This document shows, one piece after another, positions 15,182 to 27,369 of a DNA stretch of 64,000 nt. This DNA is from Struthio camelus. Its lineage: Eukaryota; Chordata; Aves; Struthioniformes; Struthionidae. The stretch lies in contig NC_090947.1 of assembly GCF_040807025.1 (NCBI RefSeq), forward strand, positions 6,572,001-6,636,000, in the 5' to 3' direction. Within the stretch, counting starts at the first letter, position 1. Every line of letters begins with the position of its first letter. A program made the translations under genes and the position numbers. Under the pieces are notes generated by a model that did not search any database, was not told the origin of the DNA, and saw only the letters and a list, made by a program, of their open reading frames with translations.

Positions 15182-17005
15182 CGCCTCCAAAAATTGGAGG
15201 CGGTACTAGGATGTTGCTCCTAAGGGTGAAGGCTTGTGTGTCTTCTCTGGTCACTAAGTAACAGTGGCATTAAAAGCAAGCCCATTGAGTAATCAAAACA
15301 TAAAATAATTGCGCTCTTTAACGATTTAACGCTTTAATTCTTACAACGTTTGAATTAGTCATTCATTTTAATTGTTGACTGTGGGTATGGAGTACTATAT
15401 TTGGCACCACGGAAATGCAGAGATTCCTTGAAGTGAGGCAGCGCGAAGGGTGGAACTGAAGTTGCGATGCTTTGAGGCTCGGAAAGGCAGATGGGCTGGG
15501 CAGTGCCGAAAGTGTCGTGAGTAGCCAAGGCCAACCAAGACCTCAGAAGCATAGTAATCTGCACTAATGGAAAAGTCAACATACTGCATCCGAACAAATG
15601 GGCCTCATTTGTTTCTTGGTTTTTGTTTTGTTTTTTTTTTTCTTTTTGAGTTTCTGGTTTGAGTTGCAATCGCTAAGATGTTTTTTTTTCTTTTCCCAAC
15701 ATAGCCCTTAGATTTCTTGCTGTGCCCACAGTTGGCCGTTGACCTGAGTGTATTGACCTGAGCTGGGCTGAGCATCTGGTTAGCCTTTTCCTTCTTCCCA
15801 CTAAGAACAGCAGTCTCCATGAAGAGCAACAAAAAAAGCCCATAAACGTGTGTGTTGTCTCTGCAAGTTTTCGCCTGCGCCACTTTGGCAGATCTTGGCA
15901 TCTTTGCCGCAGAAGGAGAGTGTATCCACACTTTAAAACCCAAAAAACTAAGGGCAGGACAGTTTGCCTTCTATAAGCTGATAGGCACGAAGAACTGGCT
16001 AGCTTTCGCTCATGTATTAGCATTAGTGGTAATAGCTGCTGTTTTGGGGACAGGAATCAGGCACTGTGGCAAATGTGCAACCCTCACAAGTCATGAGCGA
16101 TGAAGATCAGGCTTTTTTAATGAACAATCACAGGTTTCTGGGGAAAAAGCAGATATTTCTCCACACGCAAACTGCATTTTGTCAGCACGAAGCAGCAGAT
16201 GAAAGAGCATCAGCAGAAGCTCTAGTTAATTCGCTGGTCCCACGGTGGTATCTAGAAGCACTGCTGTCAGTTTTTATGGCTTCTGTATGCAGTCTCCTAG
16301 TTGTAAATGTTTTCCTTTCCCTTATCGTTGCATTCACAATGGAAGAACAGTGAACAGCTTCCCAGGAACGGGTGCCTCTGTCTTTACACAGGACACAAAT
16401 GAAAGGGCACAACATCCCAAGGCACAAATGAACAGCAACAGCTGGTTTTCCCCCCCCCCCCCCAGTCACTTTCAGTGATACTTTAGTTAGATGTTACATA
16501 GCTACCCGAGGGTTATTTCAAACAGACGTGGACGGCTGCTGGATTTGATTCATTTGCTATAACGTATTGACTGAACCAGACTACTTGGAAGTTGCCCTTC
16601 TCAAGTCTTTCAGTGCTTCTTTTTCCTACAAAATAGCTAGGATTTTTTCTTTGGTCACTTGCTTAAATGTAGCAGAGTATTTGCAGCTTGTTTTCATGCA
16701 GGTGATCTCTCATGGATAGCAAACCATGAGAATAAACCCAGGTGTGTAGCACCAGGAGGAGCCACCGCACGGGTCTGTTTCCGGCACTCAGCCCAGAAAC
16801 CTTTGAATGGAAAAGTGTGGTGTCAACCCAGGGTATTTGATGGAAGATGCATTTCATGACTGAGTTGTATGCAATAAGCTTGTTTCACTTATTTCTCTAC
16901 GTTAATGGGGAAATACCTTTCTCATCATGTCCTGCAGTGGTTGAGCCCAGAAGGGTCAGTGTGAAAGGCAGTTTGTGCCCATACACGATGGGGCACTGCA
17001 GCGTA

Positions 17006-17031
17006 TACACACACACACACACACACACACA
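17006..17031 (+). repeat. (CA)n microsatellite
   Basis: About 13 CA/AC units, followed by a degenerate GCACGCACATATGCATGCACG stretch, within the ERBB4 3' UTR. Confidence 0.97.
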
Positions 17032-18559
17032 TAGGCACGCACATATGCATGCACGCACGCAGGTACTGGTCTTGCTGTAAGCGAGCCTAGAAATACAGGT
17101 TGCTTTTTTGAGGATGATCTGTATGGGAAACCTTTCATCTGGTAGATTGTCTGGGTGAAGGTCCTGCATCATGGTAGCAGCATAAAGGAATGAGGATGGG
17201 GCTTTTATTACATGGCTCCTTCAGGCTGCTCGAGAGAGGAGGTGGCTTTAGCAGCCGTCAGAGGTAGGCTGGCTGTCGTGTAGTTCCCTAGCGTAGCCAA
17301 AAGCCTTCTGGCCTATTAAGGTCAGCTATGTATTCACCTTCTTTGAAGGCTTTTTAGCTTGAGGAGAGTGGTGGGAATAGACGTTGCAATGAATCAGCGT
17401 CAGGCCTTTGGTTGTCAGTGAGCTCTCTGCCTGTTAAAGAGCGCCTCAGAGCAGACAGTGGAACCTGGAGCTTCCTGAATACTGGCTGAAAGGTGATTTT
17501 TTTTTTTTTTTAACTTGCATTAACACGAAGCCTGTACACCCATTCATTTCTAGAGCTGCCACTTGTCGTTTTTCTCATTGCCGTGGATCTTAGACCTCTT
17601 TTGCTGACAAAACAGCTTATCTGTTGTTACATAAGATCTTGGCTTTGGGTTCAAATGTTCTTTTCGCAAGCTTAAAGCTATGGATGGGGAGGGGTTGGTT
17701 GCAGCATTCATGCTTTGCTGCATGCAAGGAGTTGTTGCAGTCTCACGGTCCGTCTCTGTACAGCATTGCTTTGCTTGGCAGCAGCTCTCCCCCCCCCCCC
17801 CCCCAGCTTTTGATAACCTTTATGCAGGTAGGAACAGGTTACTGCTGCAAATGGGGTTTTCATGCTGGGGATACATAACAGAAATGAAGTTGCATGGTTA
17901 GAAGCACCGGTCTAGAATGCCCAAAAAAATCACTTGTCTCCATCTTTGGTTTTTAAAGGGCTAGTTTTATTTTAGCTTTTAGCTCCAGGTCTTTCCTCTG
18001 GTAACTAGGGCCCCATTCCTTTAGCATTATGGGGATTAGCATGTCACTTGTGCTGTGGTGATATTGGCCTTACTTAGCCTATAATTTGGGACGGGAGCAA
18101 AGGTGCAGAGCACTCTTCAGGGACGTCTGGAGATGTTGAATGGATTGGGGGGGGGGGGGAACTTGCTTCAGCTGCAGCCAAGCACCTCTGCGAATCAGAG
18201 CCCAAATGCAAAGATGCTGCCCGCCCAAGACATGCGCCAGTTAAGGTCTGGGCCGAGAAGCCGGAATAATGCAAGGGATGAAGGGGAAACCTGCAGCCGT
18301 TATCCTGGGTGATTAGAAAACAAGAGGCGTCACAGCTGCCTCGGTTTTTTTCTTGGAGAGCATTGTAGACCTTTGGTAGACGGGGGCTTCAGGAGCTACT
18401 TAAGCAGTGCAAGTATGTCCTAGTCCTGCCCTCCCTTCTCCCTGTAAAAAAGCCATCTAACTCTGCTCGAGACATGGAGATGGGAGAGCAGTTTCATCGT
18501 GGATGAAACCGCCAGGGCAAAGGTGAACCGTGCACAGCATCCTCTCGCTGATGGGGATT

Positions 18560-18725
18560 GCGGGCCAGCTGCCTAGAAGCAGCACCCGATGCCCGGGGCG
18601 AAGGTGTCCGGGGAGCCCCCTGCCCTCGGCGCGCTCGGCCAGAGGCGAGCAGGGCTTGCAAAGGCCTCGTCGCCCGCAGCACAACCACTGCCGTCCCCTG
18701 CCCGCCCCGCGAGCCCTCTTAGGGA
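18560..18725 (+). other. CpG-rich patch inside the ERBB4 3' UTR
   Basis: A short segment dense in CpG (CCCGGGGCG, CGGCGCGCTCGG, GCCCGCCCCGCG) embedded in AT-richer UTR. It is below the usual size of a CpG island. There is no ORF of note. Confidence 0.6.
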
Positions 18726-19535
18726 GAAAACACTGTACTTGTCCATAGCACTCCGAAGACTGAACCCTTTTGGGATAACCACAGTACTAAACTGTGAATG
18801 GTATTTTATAAGTAAGTGTAGATATGTATGCCGTTCTTTTGAAGTAAGGTACTATGACATTATGTAGCATAAACTGGTACTGCTGTTAAATGGGTCGATT
18901 ATTAACTGAGCAGCTGTGTAAGGGGTAGCTAACTTTGAATGCACCGAAACGACTGTTCCTCTGAAGACGGGCACTGAAGGGGTTGCTGGGGGCATGTCTC
19001 TTTATGGGGAGGTTGAGAGGGAAATGCAGGTCAGTGAAAACCTGAGTTGTGCTTTTTTTAATATAGCATTTTAGTGTTGGAAATGGATACCCATGCATGG
19101 TTCATAATGGTTTTAGTCCGGTGAGTTTTGGTTTTGGTTTTTTTTGGTTTTTTGGGTTTTTTTTTTTTTTGCCTGGGTTTTGAAAATTTCCAGAAAGTAT
19201 AATTCAGAATTTCAGCAGCAGTACCAGCCCTAGTGGAGGGAGGGTTAAAAAAAAGCTGGGGAGGGAGGGGGGGGGAAAGGGGAAAAAAAAAAAAAAAAAA
19301 AAGCCCCTTGGCAAACCCCAAAATGCAGCTACCCAAAATAGATTTTTTTTTGCCCTGACGGTCTCTAACCATGCACACGTTTTTCCGGATGAGGCTCAAA
19401 TTCCCACGCCCAGCGGATGACATGACTGAGTTCCTTCCAGCACCCCTTGACGTTTAAGGATGAGACCCATCTGGGAGGCCAGGCAGGAGTAGCCCAGAGC
19501 AGGCACTAGGTGCTGGCGCGCAGCACAAGGACACG

Positions 19536-19601
19536 GCTGAAGGCATGGGCCGCGCTCAGCCCGTCCCCGCTGAAGGCATGGGCCACGCTCAGCCCGTCCC
19601 C
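19536..19601 (+). repeat. 33-bp tandem duplication
   Basis: Two head-to-tail copies (19536-19568 and 19569-19601), each beginning GCTGAAGGCATGGGCC, differ at one base. They lie in the ERBB4 3' UTR. Confidence 0.97.
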
Positions 19602-20675
19602 GCGCTGCCCTGGGGAACCAGCACGGGGCAGGGGGGCAGGGGCCGGAGGTGGGGGGAGGTGAAAAGGCAGCGGTGTGGAGGAGCAGTCTGGTTTTAGCCA
19701 AATCTCCGTGTTCTTAAAGCGCACAGCGATGAAACAGTAATGCTCCTGCCTTGCGACGTACCTTCAGGAGGAGAGAAAGCAGCAACATGTTGGGGAAAAT
19801 GCTCATTTCTGGCGACGCGATGCATTCAGAGTTAGCTGCTTTCCTGAAACAAACAAACAAAAAAAACACTACTGTATGTTACTTTGAAAATGTGAATAGT
19901 ATTTTTATAGCTTGTTAAAGACACAGCTAGTTGCATTTGTAAATAAGGATAATGTTGCTTTTATTTTCCTTGTGGACATCATTATTTGGAACATAATTGT
20001 CCTTAGGGTTGATTTGTATATAGGTAATTTGCTTGTGATTATGCCGCTCCTCCCCTTTTCTTTACCCCCCCCCCCTTCCCACCCTCCGGTTTTGGTTAGG
20101 CGTACCATTTTTGGCATTCTGTGTGATTCTGTGTTTTAGCACTATTGTGGTGTGTTCAGACTTTCTGCTTATTACACAGTAGGGTAATGCCAGTTGTGCG
20201 TGGCGTAATGTTACTTTAACCTTTTGTTTCTCATATTTTAGCTATTGAGGCTTATGCACTGTTAAAATACTTACTGACCTGGGTTAATAGTAGGTACATA
20301 CTTTAGCATAATTTCCCTTCTTTTCATGGTTTTGCTTTTTTTTTTTTGAGGGTGTTTTTTTTTTCTTTTTTTTTTTTTTTTCCCCCCTTCCTTCCCTCCC
20401 TCCCTCCCCTTTTGTCTTGTTTGGAGGCTGGGGAGAAACCTGTGGCTCTTCTCTTGGTGTGGTTACGTTTCCCCCCCCCCCGGCCCTGTGCAGTCCCAAG
20501 TTTCTTCTCCCGCTCCCTGGGGTAGAGCTTTTTCTGTTCGTCAGGGCAAACGTAGACTGCGACCCACCGTGCATCAACCCGCGCTCATCCCAGCTGAACA
20601 ATTTGAAAACGTTTCTGCCTTTTTGTTACATGAATCTGTCAGAAATATATTTTTAATTTAATATAAATGAAATTC

Positions 20676-20681
20676 AATAAA
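20676..20681 (+). terminator. ERBB4: ERBB4 polyadenylation signal AATAAA
   Basis: A canonical AATAAA in an AT-rich stretch (TTTTAATTTAATATAAATG just upstream), 8.2 kb after the ERBB4 stop, at the distance expected for the distal ERBB4 site. Sequence just downstream becomes CpG-rich and unlike UTR. Confidence 0.8.
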
Positions 20682-21211
20682 ATACGAAACAAACATCACT
20701 GCCGCCGTGTGAGCTTCTTTGCCTGAGCGTTGAGGCCAGCCCAGAGCCCCTCTCGCAGCCAGCGCTAGCGTGGGGCGCCCCGGCCAGCACCGCAATCAGG
20801 ACGCTCCAGCCTCTCCGCCTCGGCCGCTCTCGCCAGCTGTGCTCGCAGGGCTCTGGAGAGCAGGTCAAAGTTAGCGAGAAACAGAAAAGGTCATTTGGCT
20901 CTTTGAGGCGCGTTTTAAAATACTCCCATCTCCCCGGATTGCAGCTATTTGTTTCACGAAGGACCGCAACATTTTCTGCTCAGTAGTCTGCAAAGGTCAT
21001 TGCGTAGATATATACAGGTTTGTTTAACTGCGGCCTGCGCGCCTGTCCGCCTGCATTTGGTGCCTTTGGGTTAATGTTCCCCCCCCCCTTTTCAGGGTAG
21101 CGAGACCGCGGCAGGCGGTGCTGGCAGCCGCGGCCCATCAGAAAGGCACGCTCTCTCTAGCAGCACTGCTTGCCAAGGAGCTGTTAGGTTTGTGTTAGCA
21201 AGCAGCCACGC

Positions 21212-21242
<31 letters not shown>

Positions 21243-22711
21243 CCCGCGCACGAACTATAAACATGGTAGGTGGTGTGAGAAATTACATTTTACCTGGGGG
21301 GAACGGGCACAGGCAGGCCCCGCACCTGCTCACCCTGGGCAGCAGCAGCCGCCGCCCTGCAGCAGCGCCTCGTGTCTGATATGCCACCGAGGGCCGGGGG
21401 GGGGGGGGGGGGGCGCGCCGCTGATGCTCAGGCTGCAGCTCGACACAAAAACTTTTGCCGCCATCACAGTAAGGCAGATTAGTCTCAGAGGCATGAGAGA
21501 GACGGGAGGGACAAGTTTGCTGCTAAACGCCCCCTTCTTATTTATGCCCTCCCCAAGTGAGTCTTACGTGGCTGTCAAAAACAACAACAACAACAACAAA
21601 TCTATATTAATTAACCAGCTCTTTTCCAGTAAGGCAGTATTAATTTAAAGCCATCTGCTGCTCAAATGAGCTCTGCAAAGATGATTGTGCAATTCAGGTA
21701 TTGACGGTACTACAGCAAAGCACAATTTAGCTTTTGCAAGCAAGTTCATGCTGTACTAACAGACATGAAGTTATTGGTGACACGGTCTCTCCCCTGAAAC
21801 AGATGGTCAAACGCGTATGAAACTATTCACACGCGAGGCCTCATTTCTGGAAAAGGTTGATCTTGCACTAAAAGAAAAAAAACCTGTAGGGCCAGTAAGA
21901 AGTCGTGGTCCATAAAGCACCAACATCAGGCTTTAAAACGCAGACCAGCCTGCTAGAGCAGAATATTCATTACCCAGGTCTGCAATGGTGAAACCAACCA
22001 GTTAGTTTGTATCCCGAGAAGCGTGTTTTTGTCCTCCCGGACCTCAGCGACTGACGACCAAGCTCAGGGGTTTGGCTCTCGCTCTGTGCAAGAGCAAAAC
22101 AACCAGCTGGTGCTAGCAGGGTAACAGTACCGCTGAGGCAGGAGCAAGTTCGGTAATCTCAGATCAGCCACCGAAACGCAGGCACCTGTCTTTAAAGCTC
22201 GCACCGAGTTTGGACCCAAACTGTGGCACTGCAGTGGCTGGCTGGGAACGGCCCTGCCAGCAGCTCTGCATGGGAGTCCCACCTGGGAAAGCAGTGTCAC
22301 GTCAGCTAGACCTACAGGTGCCACTCAGAAAGGCTAAAATCCAAGAATTTTGACTTACGGGTTAATGATGTGCAGCACCCCAACACGCCCCAGAGCCAGT
22401 GCACCACTCTCCTGCTCTCCCCAGCGCTGTCGCGGAGAAGGAGCCCGGCCTCGGTGCCAGGGCGCCTGCCGATGGCTCGCCAGGGCCACGGCTGCCAGCT
22501 GAGGGCTTGAGGCGACCCGAGGCTGCACCGCACCAGATTCTGCGCCTGGCTGTGCCCTGCAGGGGCATGAAAGCCACCCTGGCCCCTTGGCTGACTCAGG
22601 GTGGAGGGACAACTGTGGTGGTTCTGACATGTGGCAAGACACGTCCTTCTCCAGAGGCCTGGGATGTGTGCATATAAATAATCTGGGTGGGTGGGTGGCT
22701 GCGCACACACA

Positions 22712-22715
<4 letters not shown>

Positions 22716-22793
<78 letters not shown>

Positions 22794-22840
22794 TATATAA
22801 AAGTGTGTGTATATATATGTGTATATATAATATACATATA
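22716..22840 (+). repeat. Compound (AT)n/(TG)n microsatellite
   Basis: An AT run is followed by a TG run, then by alternating GTATATA and TGTGTG blocks. The alternating purine-pyrimidine sequence is prone to Z-DNA or cruciform formation. Confidence 0.97.
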
Positions 22841-23498
22841 TACAAGATATATAGTGATAATATAAATAATACATATAATAAACGCCCAGCCTAGCCTTCC
22901 CAACACACATTATATAGCATAACCTTAAAAAAAAAAAAAAAAAAGAAAGAAAGAGGGGAGTTCAGGGTGCGGCTTAGTTACCTGCAGCCCTAAGTTTAAA
23001 GCACTGCCTCTGCCATCTGCTTCAAGCAGCTTATGCATAGCGTGTTACTTGCTCATGCTCAGCTACCAGCCTCATCAAGAGACAAACTTCTGTCAGTCAA
23101 ATTTGGTGAACGGTGTCAGCCAAAAGTCTAATGTGTGATCTACACTTACTTAAACAACTACCAAAAAAAAGTGGAGAAATGTGTTTAAGAAAAATCAGAA
23201 ACTGGTTCTGATTTTTTTTTTTTTTTAGTAAGAGCAATAATTAGTTTTAAACGTAAATTTTCAACTGCTAAATTCAAACGCTGTTTTCAAAACCTGGCCG
23301 CCAGGGCAAGGGCTGCGAACCCTCAGCCCTGGCCACGCAGCCGGCTCTCAGGCCAGTCCCTCACACGCAGGACACAACTTGCCCCCGGCCAGCAGAAACA
23401 GTTCAAACTTTTCCAGAGGAGCAAAACCAATTCAGTGTATTTCTTCTCCAGCGGCAGCTTTCTGAGTACCATCCACAGCAAGAACGAGCCAGGCTGTG

Positions 23499-23504
23499 TT
23501 TATT
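23499..23504 (-). terminator. Possible minus-strand polyadenylation signal AATAAA
   Basis: The plus strand reads TTTATT, giving AATAAA on the minus strand about 530 bp beyond the stop of the alternative terminal exon at 24033-24252. It is a six-base match, so the support is weak and depends on that exon being real. Confidence 0.25.
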
Positions 23505-24032
23505 AGTCCCCTGCAAAAGAGAGCACAAGGCCGGTTCACAGACTTTGGTAGCTTTTGCAGGCCTTGAGCAACTTTTCTAAATAGCACTTTTTCCCCAGTA
23601 GCCTTTTCAGAACTTACTTAAGCATGTTCTTGACGTGGGCACAATTTGAAGTAACCGGGGCCCCGGGGGGAGGGGGGGGTGTCACTTTTTACCTCTACAG
23701 ACAATCCAATCATTTCACTTCAAGGCAATAAAGCAGCGTATTTGAAACCGTAATTGTTTTAAGAACGCTAAGCTCCTCGGTTTCACTACCCAAATGCTTA
23801 GCTCATCGCTGCACATCACTATTAAAGCAACTGGTTTAAAACAACCCGCTGCAAAATGATCAAAACCATGACTAACCACATTGGCCAAAGCTCAGGTGAA
23901 GACACCATTGCCCTGGGCCAGGCCTGCTGAGGTTGTCGGCTGGGAAATGCAAAGTCAATTGGTACAAAAAACCAGAGGAATTCCAACAAAGGAAACCTTT
24001 TATTCCTGCGGAATTGAAGCCACCCCGATTTT

Positions 24033-24252
24033 TCAGCCCTCTGCACCACAGCGAGTCGGCGGCGAGGCTGGGACGGGCGCCGGGCTGGGGGGAAAGCGGA
24101 GCTGCTTCGCGACCCGCTGCTTCGGCACCTTTCTTGCTTTTGTGGCTTTGCCCCCTCCGACCGTCCTGGAGCCGTGGGCCACGGTCCCTGCGGCCGCCCC
24201 GTGGCCAGCGGAGTCACAGGCTGCAGCACGCCGGGGAGACGGGGACAGCGCC
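24033..24252 (-). CDS. Candidate alternative terminal exon in a CpG-rich segment
   Basis: On the minus strand a good acceptor (GCATTTGCTTTGCAG) is followed by 73 codons including the stop, in the frame set by the donor of the candidate exon at 25969-26053 (AG+G). The predicted peptide is Arg/Lys/Pro/Ala-rich (for example GGGKATKARKVPKQR) and ends TRCGAEG. CpG richness makes chance ORFs likelier here, and one other frame is also open. It is not recognised. Whether it belongs to the gene at 31-44 kb is unclear, because the joining donor would be poor. Confidence 0.25.
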
Positions 24253-24305
24253 CTGCAAAGCAAATGCGACCACAGCTCCAGCGAGCGGGCGGCTGGCCCG
24301 CCCCT
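24045..24305. promoter_or_regulatory. CpG-island-like segment
   Basis: About 260 bp with dense CpG (GTCGGCGGCGAGG, GACGGGCGCCGGG, TGCGGCCGCCCCGTGG including a NotI site). It overlaps the candidate exon at 24033-24252, so it may be GC-rich coding sequence, an orphan CpG island, or both. Confidence 0.5.
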
Positions 24306-25968
24306 GCTCCTGCCTCAGGAAGGACTAGCTTTTCCTCGGTTCTGTAAACCACAAGCGGTGGTGGTGAACCAGATATTCGTGCGCAAGGAGTTGAGTTCTT
24401 TTTTCATGTTTTTTTTTGGCTGCGTTTTGCAGTAAGGCGAGGTCGCCAAGACGTTTCCAGGTGGTTTATAGCCACGTGTTCGCAGTGTAAATTGACACCG
24501 CCAGCTCTTTGCTTTGCAGCGGCAGGAGCCAACGCACTGGTGGCACCACCGCAGCGACGTGCCCTGCCCTCCTTCACCCAAACCACGCGGGCAACGCCAG
24601 GAGCAAGTGCTGACCCTTTAAACGATTACTGTACGGTTTTGTTCTCAACGGGAACTCACTGCTCCGCGTCACCGCGCTGAGTCAGCTGTAACCTCTTCTG
24701 TGTTTCATGAGACTCCATATACTACTCTCCAGCCATTAGCCAAAAGGGTAGAGCCCATCAAGCATTAGTAGCCTGGGAGAACTTCACCAGCTGGCTCTTG
24801 GGGGCTCCAACGGTTAAAATAGCTTAGACTTCAGCTTTTACAGGGCCCAGAACAGCAAACAGCTCAGGGGTGGGTGCCTTTGTGCAGACAAGTGGGTTCA
24901 TTTCTGTCAAATATAGCGGCGAACCAATGAAACCTAGGTGCCGTCGCTTCAGAGATATGCTACAGTTGTGTGCAGAACGGGCCTTGAATAAAGGGAAACC
25001 AGAAGGAGCAGGTGAGTATTTCACAAGCTATCTTGAGACTACCTCAGTCCCAAAACTGTATTTACAGTAACGCGGGGCTCGTTCCTTGGAGGGCTGAGGA
25101 CCGTAACGCTCTTAGGGCGATGTCTTTTCACGCAACGGGTTCAGCTCCCCGCACAAACAGGAGCCTTCCCAGCCTTCGGAGCCTTTCTGAAAATAAGTCA
25201 TTGCACTCTCTACTTCATCAGCAAAGCACGGACCGAAGCTTCAGCTTTAAATAGCTGCTCCCAGGGCACTGCTCCAGCCTGCCGGAAAGTTTTGGGGGGG
25301 GGGGGGGGGGGGGGACAGCAACCCTGCTTATGCCCTATAGTCCTCATCAACAAAATGCAAATCGCCTCGACTCGTGGATGCCAAAGACGGCATTAATATT
25401 CAAAGACCTGCCAGAAGACCGTGATAGGGTGAGAAACGGGCTTTCTTTGCTGCTAAGAAGGCAACAATGCAAAATCCAGGCCTCTTAGCATAGCATCGCG
25501 CTGTGCTTACGCTGCCCTATTGTCAGAGCCGGTGAGCCTGCATATGAGATTTCCCTGAATGTCGTTATTTTTAACTCATGCAACGCCGGCGATCATTTGC
25601 AGGTTTCCATACCCTTTTGTCAAAAATCTACTGTAAGGGAGAGGCCACGGCTGCTTTACAGCCAGCCCCCGTTAGCTGGCATCGGGAAAGGCCAAGGAGC
25701 CGCAGCGCCAAAGGGTGGACAACGCTCCCGGCCAGGGCTGCCAAAGGGCTAAAGCAAAGCAGCACCCGCAAGCCGACGCAAACGGCCTCTCCCAGCTTGC
25801 ACACGACATCCACCCCAAGGCGCTTCCTCTGCATGACCGTGTTTCCCCTGCTCCGGGCCAGGGCCAGCCCAGCTGGAGACCAGAGAGGACGGCCGCCTTG
25901 AGGAAAGGCAATCATCCATCCGTCATCTGTACCTCGAGCTACAGCACCAACTGTAGATTTAGTCTCAC

Positions 25969-26053
25969 CTTGCTCTGGGTGTAGACAGCCTTTTGAAAAC
26001 GTCGGAGGAGACGGTTCTTCTTGGGGTCGTCCCTGGCGCGCGCTTCACCCTGT
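25969..26053 (-). CDS. Candidate exon (85 nt), unidentified gene
   Basis: It is bounded on the minus strand by the acceptor GAGGTTTCTTGCAG and a near-perfect donor AGCAAG|GTGAGACT. Two frames are open: one gives a basic peptide ending RRFQKAVYTQSK, the other contains TPRRTVSSDVFKRL. The second frame continues into the candidate terminal exon at 24033-24252. The link to upstream exons is unresolved. Confidence 0.35.
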
Positions 26054-27302
26054 CTGCAAGAAACCTCACGGTAAACGTGTTCCCCTCCTGCCTCATTTGG
26101 GTTAGGAGGTGGGGAATCTGGAGCCCCAAGTTCATCCAGCCCAAGACATCCTTTGACTTAAAGCACTGACTGAGCAGCGAGTACCGGAGAAGAAGATTTG
26201 GATCTGCCGGGAAGCAAAGAGCAGCCCACTGAACTTTTCCACCACGGACGTAACACTAGAAGCCAAAGCCTGCGCTAGTTATGTTAGAAGGAGGCAAAAA
26301 TCAATTCTCCCCTGTGCCCCATAGCAGTCAGCCTAAAGAAGAGGCAGAGCTGACTTTTTAACTTAATTACCAATGCCAACTTGAGGAAGGGGAGAGCTGC
26401 GCAGGATCCGAGGAGTGACTGCAAGGAGCCGAATTTGCTGATAATACAGTACTTGCAAAACAAGCTTCTGCTATTCCCCTCTTGACACTGCGGCTGTTGC
26501 CTACCAGGGCAATCACATCCAAGTGTAATTGTCCAACAATTGTTCCGCACCGAGAAAATAGTTCTGATTACAGACATTAACACGTTTAGGCATTAAGCTT
26601 CCTCACTGTAATTACCCTTGAGCTTAGTCTCACAAATGAATTAATATGCTGATCGCTTGGACTAATAGAACCGGCAAAAGGGTGATGAATTGCTTCCAAA
26701 TCAGATAAAATCAAGCATGACACCATTTAATTAATTTCAAGGCTGGGGGGGGGGGAGGAGAAAGGGGGTCAGCACGATGCTGGAAAGATACGTAGCTCTC
26801 TCGTAGCCATTTTTTTGGAGACAGGAATAGGGCGCAAATAGGGCAGAATGGAGATGGGGAAGGGGAAGATGTGTACCACCTCCATGGCTACTGCCAACGG
26901 AGAGTCTCATTCTTCACCCTCTTTGACCTCTCCAGCTCCCTACAAAGCGTGTCTTTTTTTGTTTGTTTGTTTGTTTGTTTTAAAGGAACAAAATGGGTCA
27001 ATGGAAAGGGCTCTCTCGAGCTGAACTCCTTACTCGGCTAGCTGCCCATCCACAAAACGCAACAGCCTCCTGCAAAGCGCCTTGCTGTACCTGGCAGGGT
27101 CAGGCACGCAGCTGTTTCCTTGAAGCCAGGCAGATAGTGATCCATCAGCAACTTCAGATTCCGCCTCACACGGATGTTCTATGCAAAGAGCCACCAAGAG
27201 AAAGGTCTCGTCAATCAGAAGTCTCCTTTACAGCTAACGTTCAGAGGGGGCTTCTGCCAGACTAGCTTTTTATGCGTACATACAGGCACGCAGGCTTTAT
27301 AA

Positions 27303-27369
27303 ACACACACGCGCACACGCGCACACGCACACACGCATGCACGCGCGCACACCCACCCACCCACCCACC
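27303..27369 (+). repeat. (CA/CG)n and (CCCA)n simple repeat
   Basis: Alternating CA/CG dinucleotides pass into about five CCCA units. Confidence 0.95.

Larger units (their letters stand above)
12509..20700 (+). other. ERBB4: ERBB4 3' untranslated region (about 8.2 kb)
   Basis: From the stop to the poly(A) signal at 20676 there is no intron-like break and no convincing ORF. The length agrees with the very long ERBB4 3' UTR of mammals (established). Inside are an (AG)n tract, a (CA)n tract, several G or C runs of 9-16, a CpG-rich patch at 18,560-18,725, a 33-bp tandem duplication at 19,536-19,601 and an internal AATAAA at 16,731. The AT-rich last 0.8 kb looks the most regulatory. The exact cleavage site is not determined. 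Confidence 0.8.
20700..24032. other. Intergenic sequence between ERBB4 and a convergent candidate gene
   Basis: I see no gene here. It contains C or G runs (21079-21088, 21211-21222 followed by A16, 21396-21413), CpG-rich DNA around 20,700-20,860 and 21,290-21,425, a compound AT/TG microsatellite, and an A-rich stretch near 22,926-22,955 that could be a retroposon tail. A minus-strand AATAAA sits at 23,499-23,504. Confidence 0.6.

Noticed and set aside
22312..22910. ORFs rich in Tyr/Ile/His near 22.7 kb
   Set aside because: Artefact of the AT/TG microsatellite.
23822..24352. 176-codon minus-strand ORF
   Set aside because: It overlaps the CpG-rich patch, where chance ORFs are long. Its second half reads like noncoding sequence, and a different frame of the same DNA fits the candidate exon better.
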